Below are positions 58,046 to 64,000 of a DNA stretch of 64,000 nucleotides, piece after piece (position 1 is the first letter of the stretch; the number at the start of each line of letters is the position of its first letter). The position numbers were made by a program, and so were the translations under genes. The stretch lies in contig AMWX01000001.1 in the NCBI GenBank assembly GCA_000307935.1, positions 99,388-163,387 of the forward strand, written 5' to 3'. A model generated the notes under the pieces. That model did no database searches, was not told the DNA's origin, and worked only from the letters and a program-made list of their open reading frames with translations. The stretch is from SAR86 cluster bacterium SAR86E (GTDB lineage Bacteria > Pseudomonadota > Gammaproteobacteria > Magnimaribacterales > D2472).

Positions 58046-58352
58046 TATAACAGTATATATGGTGGTCAATTTATCGATTAATGATCGTGATGAATATAGA
58101 GTATATGAAAAAGGATTCTTTCCATTTTTAAAAAAATACAACGGCACGTTCATTACATTCGATGATTCGCCAGTTTGTCTCGAAGGTGACACTCCAAAGC
58201 AGTTTGATCGAGTAATAATATTTTCCTTTCCATCAGAGTTTGATGCAGATAACTGGTGGGCTGATGAAGGCTATCAAGAGCTTAGTAAACATAGAAGAAA
58301 TGCTACATACATAACTCTTCAGCGTATAAAAGGTATTCCGCCTAGAAATTAA
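58035..58352 (+). CDS. DUF1330 family protein
   Basis: A 105-aa single-domain ferredoxin-like (dimeric alpha/beta barrel) protein. YMVVNLSINDRDEYRVYEKGF, GDTPKQFDRVIIFSFPSEFDADNWWADEGYQELSKHR match DUF1330, with the WW-x-DEGYQEL motif most diagnostic. Function is unknown; members often accompany degradation operons. An AAAGGAGATAAC ribosome-binding site precedes the ATG at 58035, inside the hydrolase gene. It ends the forward operon. Confidence 0.85.
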   Translation: MSDNITVYMVVNLSINDRDEYRVYEKGFFPFLKKYNGTFITFDDSPVCLEGDTPKQFDRVIIFSFPSEFDADNWWADEGYQELSKHRRNATYITLQRIKGIPPRN

Positions 58353-58364
58353 TATATAATTTAA

Positions 58365-58380
58365 CATAATATATATTATG
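58365..58380. repeat. 16-bp perfect AT palindrome in convergent gap
   Basis: CATAATATATATTATG is its own reverse complement. It lies 12 bases after the DUF1330 stop in the 146-bp gap with the convergent PhyH gene. The rest of the gap is AT-rich with no gene or GC-rich terminator; this may act as a weak bidirectional end structure. Confidence 0.5.
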
Positions 58381-58498
58381 CGAAGTAATATAATATTAAA
58401 GGTTTATATCAAGTACCACTCTTTCCTTTTTAAATGGCTTTGAATTGCCATTAATAAAGTCAATTATGTTATGAAAAGAAAACTATATTTAGATGATG

Positions 58499-59668
58499 TT
58501 AAATACTTAAGTCTTCTAGATTATAGTCTTTAAGATCAATTCTAGCTTTTTCATCCCACTTATAAGAAATACTATTATCAAGAAATGGTTTATATACAAA
58601 GGGTTCTTCATCTTGGTATTTAGCTTTACGCGCTTCTATTGCATAACCAATAGATTTTGATCTTCTAGTTATAATCTCTTCATCAAATACTTGAGCTTCG
58701 CTATGAACACCACCACCATTAACACCCAGAACAGATGATCGCTTATGAAAACCAAAATTAACTGTAACCCTCTTTTCAAAGCCACAATTTGGAAATGAGC
58801 CATGAAGTAGCTGGCGATTACAAATAACAGTATCCCCAGGATTACAGACTATAGGAACAGCCCCTTCTAAACGCTCGCTGCCTGATTGAGCTACAAGTGA
58901 TTTAATATCTATTTTTCCATCTTTATGCGTCCCCGGCATTACCCACACTCCATTTACAGCGGTACTTCCATAGACTTGGACCATAAAGTTAAACCCGTGA
59001 ATATCTTCATTAAAATCATGGCTATCCCAATGCGTTACCCCATCTTGGTGCCATGATACTGCAGCCCCTACTCCGGGCTCTTTAATGAATAATGCTTCGT
59101 TAAATGGAGCAAAATCTTCACCATTTATTGATTCAGCAACTTTTAATAATTCTGGATGTGCATATGTTCTTAAACAAGCATCAGAGAACTGTAATGATCC
59201 TAACAAGATTACAGGGACAGCTGAAGGGGCATCTTCAGGTGCCTCTGGCTCAAATAACTTAACCTGATGTCTTCCATTTGCTAATTCAGTTCCACCCAAA
59301 GGATCTCCTAATGGTTTAGACCATACCAATGTTAGAGATTTAGAATCTGCATTAAATGCTGGATTACCATTTTCATCTAAATTACTCTCAGGTCCAGTTG
59401 GAAAATTTAATCTTAACGCTTCTAGATCCTTTTTAATATCTTTTAATTCAGCTGAATTAATAACATTTTCAAATATATAAAATCCATTTTCAGAATAAGA
59501 TTTACGGATTTCTTTACACAAGTTACCATCATCATCAAATTGAATAGGACCCCTATTTCCCAATTCTATGGCTTTTTTCTCACCCTCTATTAAATATGAT
59601 TCCATTGAATCAGCATCATTTCCATAATAAGCTGCACAAGCCTTGATAGACCGTCTAGTATCAATCAT
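58499..59668 (-). CDS. Phytanoyl-CoA dioxygenase (PhyH) family protein
   Basis: A 389-aa Fe(II)/2-oxoglutarate-type dioxygenase. ATG at 59668 is chosen because GGGAG lies 7 bases upstream; a GTG at 59683 overlaps that site and would be untranslated. The HxD metal pair is in SWHQDGVTHW, and the distal His and 2-oxoglutarate Arg in LLHGSFPNCGFEKRVTVNFGFHKR. VMPGTHKDGK and GDTVICNRQ are also family-like. Members hydroxylate CoA esters or diverse small molecules; substrate not readable. A Fur-box-like palindrome upstream suggests iron-responsive expression. Confidence 0.87.
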   Translation of the reverse strand: MIDTRRSIKACAAYYGNDADSMESYLIEGEKKAIELGNRGPIQFDDDGNLCKEIRKSYSENGFYIFENVINSAELKDIKKDLEALRLNFPTGPESNLDENGNPAFNADSKSLTLVWSKPLGDPLGGTELANGRHQVKLFEPEAPEDAPSAVPVILLGSLQFSDACLRTYAHPELLKVAESINGEDFAPFNEALFIKEPGVGAAVSWHQDGVTHWDSHDFNEDIHGFNFMVQVYGSTAVNGVWVMPGTHKDGKIDIKSLVAQSGSERLEGAVPIVCNPGDTVICNRQLLHGSFPNCGFEKRVTVNFGFHKRSSVLGVNGGGVHSEAQVFDEEIITRRSKSIGYAIEARKAKYQDEEPFVYKPFLDNSISYKWDEKARIDLKDYNLEDLSI

Positions 59669-59704
59669 TGATTTTTCTCCCACTAAATACTAAAAATAAA
59701 TCTA

Positions 59705-59723
59705 AATGAGAAACATTCTCATT
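59705..59723. promoter_or_regulatory. Fur-box-like 19-bp palindrome
   Basis: AATGAGAAACATTCTCATT has 8-bp perfect arms around ACA and differs from the common Fur box AATGAGAATNATTCTCATT only at the centre. It lies 36 bases before the PhyH start and 63 before the forward membrane-protein gene, so could control either or both. Confidence 0.55.
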
Positions 59724-59786
59724 AAGCATATATTCATGTAATATTATTACATACCTTAATTAAGAGGTTAAATTCTGGAGAAAATT

Positions 59787-60179
59787 ATGAATACAGAGTA
59801 TGAAATTTGGACTTTGATGTATATGGGGTTTATATCAAATGCAATGTTTATGGTTGCGATGGTATTGCTGTCTTGGTTGGGATTTAGATTTGCAGCTGCT
59901 ATAGCAGCAGATCCAGAGACACCTGTAATGGGAAAAGTTACCGCAACTATATTTTACTTATTAGTCGGTATCATGTTTTATAACACTGCTCAAATAGGCG
60001 GAGCAATTATTGGTGGCGCTGCTGAGAGCTTGAGTGCTTTACCAGAAATATCATCACGCGGTGCTGATTTAATAGAAAGAGTGGAGTCAGGATTTATTCC
60101 TGGGGGATTAATTTCAACTGCTTTAAATCTTGTAATAGTATTTTTTCAATTAGCTATGACTTGGATTAAAAGAGCTTAA
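59787..60179 (+). CDS. Small membrane protein of unknown function
   Basis: A 130-aa protein with three hydrophobic helices: about 10-45 (FISNAMFMVAMVLLSWLGFRFAAAIAA), 48-75 (KVTATIFYLLVGIMFYNTAQIGG) and 105-127 (LISTALNLVIVFFQLAMTWI). I do not recognise the family. CTGGAGAAAATT precedes the ATG. A bidirectional terminator follows 18 bases after the stop, so it is a single-gene unit. Its divergent neighbour is the PhyH dioxygenase, with the Fur-like palindrome between them. Confidence 0.75.
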   Translation: MNTEYEIWTLMYMGFISNAMFMVAMVLLSWLGFRFAAAIAADPETPVMGKVTATIFYLLVGIMFYNTAQIGGAIIGGAAESLSALPEISSRGADLIERVESGFIPGGLISTALNLVIVFFQLAMTWIKRA

Positions 60180-60197
60180 CAAGCTATATAATTCATA

Positions 60198-60226
60198 AAA
60201 AAGCCCGCATAATGCGGGCTTTTTAT
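60198..60226. terminator. Bidirectional rho-independent terminator
   Basis: Stem AAAGCCCGC / GCGGGCTTT with loop ATAAT, flanked by A-run upstream and T-run downstream. It lies between the convergent ends of the membrane-protein gene (60179) and the exported-protein gene (60239), and would work on both strands. Confidence 0.9.
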
Positions 60227-60238
60227 TTGTTAAAAGAA

Positions 60239-60919
60239 TTATTTGGCGTAAATTATCTCGCAAGACTCCACTGTCTCACTGACAATCTCGTCAACATACT
60301 TAGCGAATGCATTGTCCCAAATTTCGCCATAAGCAACACCGTCAAAGTACTCATCTGCAATTTTTCCAGAAGCTGCACCATTGTCTGTTACTGCTCTTAG
60401 ATGAAACACCTCTGTTCCGCCTCCCAGTGGATAAAATACACCTAGTCTCATATCATGGCCAGCTTCACTTAAAGCTTTTTCTAAAACAGTCATCTCATCT
60501 GCAAAAGCACGCCAATCATTTAATTTAAGCCTCCATAATCTTTCATAGCCTGGCTTTAATTCAAATTCTTTTACAGGTTTAAAAGTTGCTGAGTATTTAA
60601 CACTTCTAAGCTTTTCGAATGCTGGTGTAGTATTCATTGGATCATAAAGCTCTGAAACAGCAAAAGCTTTTTCTACACTTGGAAATGCATTCCATACAAA
60701 CATTTCACCAGGATATTGATTTCCAGATTTTGTTACACATACTCCAGCCACATCTGAATCGATAGCTTTAAAGGGCGCAGTATTTTTTTTCATATATTCA
60801 ATATATTTATCAACATCTTTGGCTTGGACCATTAATGTTGTAAACGCACCTTCTGGGGCTGCGCTTAAATTTAGTGTAAATAAGAATAAAAAGCCCGAAA
60901 ATAATTTTATAAATTTCAT
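60239..60919 (-). CDS. Exported protein of unknown function
   Basis: A 226-aa protein. ATG at 60919 is chosen because GGAG lies seven bases upstream; the ATG at 60931 is four codons earlier and overlaps that site. A signal peptide (KFIKLFSGFLFLFTLNLSAA) is followed by two similar alpha/beta stretches: GAFTTLMVQAKDVDKYIEYMKK and YERLWRLKLNDWRAFADEMTVLEKAL, each with an aromatic/acidic helix. This suggests a tandem ferredoxin-like (NIPSNAP/ABM-like) fold, which is inference. Periplasmic or secreted. Terminators flank it on both sides, so it is monocistronic. Confidence 0.75.
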   Translation of the reverse strand: MKFIKLFSGFLFLFTLNLSAAPEGAFTTLMVQAKDVDKYIEYMKKNTAPFKAIDSDVAGVCVTKSGNQYPGEMFVWNAFPSVEKAFAVSELYDPMNTTPAFEKLRSVKYSATFKPVKEFELKPGYERLWRLKLNDWRAFADEMTVLEKALSEAGHDMRLGVFYPLGGGTEVFHLRAVTDNGAASGKIADEYFDGVAYGEIWDNAFAKYVDEIVSETVESCEIIYAK

Positions 60920-60974
60920 AATTTTCTCCATAATTTATTTAAGTCTTAATATTACACAGAAAGATTTTTTAATC

Positions 60975-61003
60975 AAAAAAAAGCCCGCATGAAGCGGGCT
61001 TTG
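60975..61003 (-). terminator. Rho-independent terminator of the Calx-beta gene
   Basis: On the reverse strand AAAGCCCGC / GCGGGCTTT with loop TTCAT is followed by eight T residues. It lies 16 bases after the stop of the large Calx-beta gene. The stem is identical to that of the terminator near 60,210. Confidence 0.88.
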
Positions 61004-61018
61004 AATGTTGTACAAGAT

Positions 61019-64000
61019 CTATGATGTAGGCGTAGGATCGAAGACAACTTTTCCATCTACAACAGCTGGCAAGCCATCATTTATCAAAGTGCTCTCATCT
61101 GGCACTGGCCCAATGGTCTGGCACCTACTCTCTTCTCTTGAGAACCATTCCATGAAACCTTCGTCCTGTGTGTAGTCTCCCAGCTTACCAGGGTCATCAT
61201 CTGGCCTTTCATTATTTCTTGCTCTCCAATCTGCAATTTGATATTCAAGCTGCTCAACACATGATGGGAATGAGTTTTCCAAAATAAAGTATGCCTTTTG
61301 AGCATCAGTTGCATATTCCGGTTGATATGGATAATAGATTGGATCACCGTTCTCATCAAATAATGTTGGTTCACCAGTTTCCCGGTCATTACAGACATCT
61401 ATCTGAGCCCCTTCTGTCCAAGTATCAGACGCTTCATCATAAGTCCAATCTTCCCATTCGTTAGCTATACCATTTTGGTTACTATCACAGCCCCACCAAT
61501 AGATTGGTCTGGGACCAATTTCAAACTCTAAGTCTTCTTGTTTGGCAAGTTTGTCTAATGAGTAGTCCAATAAATCAGGCATGCTACCAATGGCATCATC
61601 ACGTTTTAACAGCCATTCTTCACCCCTCAGAGCTTTAACTTTAACTGTTACATCTGAGGTTCTTGATGTTAGAACAGTGCCATCAGGGATAACAAATCTT
61701 TGAACCCAGCGATACTCATCTTTCCACTCACGAACCCATTCACCTAAGTTTTCACCTGTTTCTTTATTGATAACATTACCAGGTATTCCTCCTAAATGAC
61801 TTCCTTGAAAATCTAGGCGGAATTTTTTACCAGCATCAGCACCAAATTTAGTCGCATCATCAGGAAGCACTAAATCAAATGTTTGACGAGGGTCAAAGAC
61901 AACTTTTGACCCGCTCTCATCAAAGATTTCATAATTCTTGTTTGTTTCTAGGCTAACATTATAAAAACTATCTACCTCTGAGTCAGATTGCCATAATTTA
62001 TATTGGCAATATCTTGTGTCATTTGAGTTTGGATATCTTGCATTAAAGTCTCGATATTCACCATTTTGCTCTTTATCACATTCTAATTTAGCTAAATTAT
62101 CAGCATCAACCATTTGGCCAGTCCAGATACCCCAACTTGTTTCATCCCTACCCCAATCAGTAGTAAAGTATGAGCCTCTAATCGCATCACCAGGTCTAGT
62201 AAACTCCGAAAAATCAGAGGTAAGAGCTAGGTTTGATCCATCGGGATCAACTAGACCGTCTGTATTTTTAGTATATGTAGCCATATTAGCAAGTGTTTGA
62301 CCTTGAAAATAATGACCTGCTTCATAGGTTTGAACTTCTTCCCACTCATTTTCAGTACCCTCATCGTATTTACGCGTGATGGTAATGGCTTCAGTTAATT
62401 GAGGCGATGCAGCAGGTATATGAGGATTAGGTGAGGCAGCACTTATACTACCGCCACCACTCACTTGTGAAATTGCATTATCGTAATGAGCTTTGATAAG
62501 TGATGTTGAAGGACACCTCTCAAGACAATAAAGATTATCTGGTAATTCACTAGCTGAAATAATTGTTCTAACTTCAGACTGTACACCTACACCTTTTTCA
62601 GTACTAGTAGGATTCTGCATAGCAGACGGGAATATTCTATAGTAAGTTTCAGTATCGGATGACCAAGCGCCAATATCTCTTATGTCTGTATGTTCCCATT
62701 CAGTACCTTCATTATAAGTTTTTTTCATTTTTGTTAACCAATCGTTAACAGTAAATTGAAATGGAGTTGCTAACTCAACTATCTGCCAATAACCGTCATT
62801 TTTGATACCTTCTTCGACTACAAATGTAGCTGATTCAGCATCAAAAACAGCAACATATTCGTTATATGCTGTTCTGTTTATATCATCATCAAATATATGA
62901 ACGGTTGTCGAAGTTCTTCCTAAACTTGCATTAACTGGGTTGGATAAAGTTAAAGTTAACATTTCATCATCGAGACTTTCAGCAACAGCGTCATTAGTAA
63001 TTGTTACGCTTAAGGTAGCTTGCTGTTGTCCAGTAGCTATTGTCACTGTGCCTGATGAAGCTAAATCATAATCATCAGTTGATGCCGTTGATGAGCCTGC
63101 AATCGTGTAATCAATGGTTGTGTTTGATGTTGCAGCTTTTGTTAGTTTGAAAATAACATCTGCGGTACCAGCTGTTTCATTGACATAGACATCATCTGCA
63201 TAAACTGCCATGGGTGGCGTATCAGCAATTTCAAAAGTTCCTTTGATCTTATCAAAACGTTTCATGTCATGAGTAAATAGATCCAGCCCATGACTTTGAG
63301 CTAAGAATGTAAATGAATCTGAGGAGTTTATAAATGCTTCAAGAGATTGAGAGATTAAACCATTATTGCTTCCATCTCTGTTACCTTGTTCTGTTAATGC
63401 AGCAAATTTTTCAATCAACCTGCCAAAATAAAATTCAAGAGAAATTTCATTCTCATCAAAACCATCTGCAGTAACATTGATGTCGTAAACCTCATTTAAG
63501 TTAAATGGATAATTACCAGGAATTGATAAATTAAGTCCAGTGCTATCAAAATAAGTTGCATAGACTGTATCGTCATTATTAGTACCTGTACCAGCAGTTA
63601 GAGTAATGGTTGTTCCATCAGCTTCAACTTTCATTCCCCCTGTTATCTGAAGACATGCTTGACCTGAGGCTAGAGTGAATTGGTCAGGTCCATACACAGC
63701 AGCTGAGGTGGTTGTGATAGATGAGCCCGTGCATAACCATAAGTAAGGAGAGATTGTTCTTTCATAGCTATAATCCGTTCCTGGTATGGCTCCAAGCTTA
63801 ACGTTAAAGGTCATTACCTTGCCTGGATCATTCGCATCATTATCAAGCAGCTTCAATAAATTGGTTTTATCAATTTTTCCACCCTCAAGGTTGGCTATAA
63901 AGGTACTAGCTCCATCGTGCGATCCATACATTGAGTGACTGAAGGCATTTGAAGCAGAGCCATTATCATAGTCCACTAATGTTGCTTTATTGGTTGCAAA
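61019..64000 (-). CDS. Large Calx-beta-domain protein, N-terminus beyond window
   Basis: At least 993 residues are visible; the frame stays open to the window edge (GTG at 63976 is internal), so the N-terminus is missing. About 270 residues in, a Calx-beta domain is clear (VYADDVYVNETAGTADVIF through NDAVAESLDDEMLTLTLSNP-NASLG), a Ca2+-binding fold of surface and adhesin proteins. The remainder is Asp/Glu/Asn/Trp-rich with few Cys and no membrane anchor or sorting tail; it has recurring Y-x-EGTE-x-W/EWE segments and a late C-D-x-N-x-NGIANEWEDW loop reminiscent of calcium-binding loops. No catalytic family recognised. A surface or secreted role is inferred. Confidence 0.8.
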   Translation of the reverse strand, partial: FATNKATLVDYDNGSASNAFSHSMYGSHDGASTFIANLEGGKIDKTNLLKLLDNDANDPGKVMTFNVKLGAIPGTDYSYERTISPYLWLCTGSSITTTSAAVYGPDQFTLASGQACLQITGGMKVEADGTTITLTAGTGTNNDDTVYATYFDSTGLNLSIPGNYPFNLNEVYDINVTADGFDENEISLEFYFGRLIEKFAALTEQGNRDGSNNGLISQSLEAFINSSDSFTFLAQSHGLDLFTHDMKRFDKIKGTFEIADTPPMAVYADDVYVNETAGTADVIFKLTKAATSNTTIDYTIAGSSTASTDDYDLASSGTVTIATGQQQATLSVTITNDAVAESLDDEMLTLTLSNPVNASLGRTSTTVHIFDDDINRTAYNEYVAVFDAESATFVVEEGIKNDGYWQIVELATPFQFTVNDWLTKMKKTYNEGTEWEHTDIRDIGAWSSDTETYYRIFPSAMQNPTSTEKGVGVQSEVRTIISASELPDNLYCLERCPSTSLIKAHYDNAISQVSGGGSISAASPNPHIPAASPQLTEAITITRKYDEGTENEWEEVQTYEAGHYFQGQTLANMATYTKNTDGLVDPDGSNLALTSDFSEFTRPGDAIRGSYFTTDWGRDETSWGIWTGQMVDADNLAKLECDKEQNGEYRDFNARYPNSNDTRYCQYKLWQSDSEVDSFYNVSLETNKNYEIFDESGSKVVFDPRQTFDLVLPDDATKFGADAGKKFRLDFQGSHLGGIPGNVINKETGENLGEWVREWKDEYRWVQRFVIPDGTVLTSRTSDVTVKVKALRGEEWLLKRDDAIGSMPDLLDYSLDKLAKQEDLEFEIGPRPIYWWGCDSNQNGIANEWEDWTYDEASDTWTEGAQIDVCNDRETGEPTLFDENGDPIYYPYQPEYATDAQKAYFILENSFPSCVEQLEYQIADWRARNNERPDDDPGKLGDYTQDEGFMEWFSREESRCQTIGPVPDESTLINDGLPAVVDGKVVFDPTPTS

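Noticed and set aside
58441..58500. Small frame beginning ATGAAAAGAAAACTA in the gap before PhyH
   Set aside because: Only about 20 codons and it runs into the antisense of the PhyH gene.
1..64000. tRNA, rRNA, CRISPR array, insertion sequence or prophage
   Set aside because: No T-loop-like GGTTCGA-containing cloverleaf, regularly spaced repeats, transposase/integrase or phage gene was seen on either strand by eye; a covariance-model tRNA search would settle the RNA part.

Overview
The window is about 64 kb of AT-rich, densely packed chromosome from a Gram-negative bacterium, most likely a marine gammaproteobacterium with a streamlined genome (SAR86-like). That placement is an inference. It rests on Gammaproteobacteria-type gene order (lol-exbBD-msbA-lpxK-ycaR-kdsB-murB; csiV-mfd; gap-nqrABCDEF-apbE-nqrM; icd/clpS-clpA/infA), low GC, many 1-14 bp gene overlaps, a TonB receptor and many acyl-CoA dehydrogenases. 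I see no rRNA, tRNA, CRISPR array, insertion sequence or prophage. No gene-free stretch exceeds about 170 bases.

Layout. 1-3.2 kb: end of ferrochelatase, a dienoyl-CoA-reductase-like SDR and a coniferyl-aldehyde-type dehydrogenase. 3.2-11.9 kb: an envelope operon (Lol permease and ATPase, ExbB/ExbD, an MsbA-LpxK fusion, YcaR, KdsB, MurB, a LysE-type exporter, DUF1285). 11.9-19.4 kb: a DUF885 lipoprotein and an electron-transfer module (ETF-ubiquinone oxidoreductase, EtfB, EtfA, one acyl-CoA dehydrogenase pair). 19.4-29.3 kb: TrmA with a tiny DUF2970 membrane protein, NfuA, CsiV, Mfd, a second acyl-CoA dehydrogenase pair and a long GAPDH. 29.4-36.4 kb: complete Na+-translocating NADH:quinone reductase with its maturation proteins ApbE and NqrM. 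36.4-44.7 kb: isocitrate lyase, PurB, MnmA, isocitrate dehydrogenase, ClpS/ClpA and IF-1. 44.8-60.9 kb: an accessory catabolic region. 61-64 kb: the C-terminal part of a very large Calx-beta protein that runs off the window.

The accessory region (about 45.2-59.7 kb) is the most interesting part. A TonB receptor, FAH-family hydrolase, GST-like protein, type I extradiol (VOC) dioxygenase, RutE-like nitroreductase, sulfatase, TetR regulator, MhpA-like flavin hydroxylase, CoA-acylating semialdehyde dehydrogenase, alpha/beta hydrolase and DUF1330 protein lie together. Three copies of a 14-bp palindrome, TAWCCA-NN-TGGWTA, sit in the divergent promoter region between the TonB receptor and the GST/dioxygenase operon. 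A fourth, degenerate copy sits between the divergent hydroxylase-TetR-sulfatase and dehydrogenase-hydrolase operons. I read this as one TetR-controlled regulon for uptake and ring cleavage of an unidentified, possibly sulfated, aromatic or polycyclic compound. A Fur-box-like 19-bp palindrome precedes a neighbouring PhyH-type iron dioxygenase.

How the genes fit together: acyl-CoA dehydrogenase pairs pass electrons through EtfAB and ETF-QO to quinone, Nqr builds a sodium gradient, and ExbBD presumably energises TonB-dependent transport. The acetyl-CoA produced can feed the glyoxylate branch, where isocitrate lyase and isocitrate dehydrogenase compete for isocitrate.
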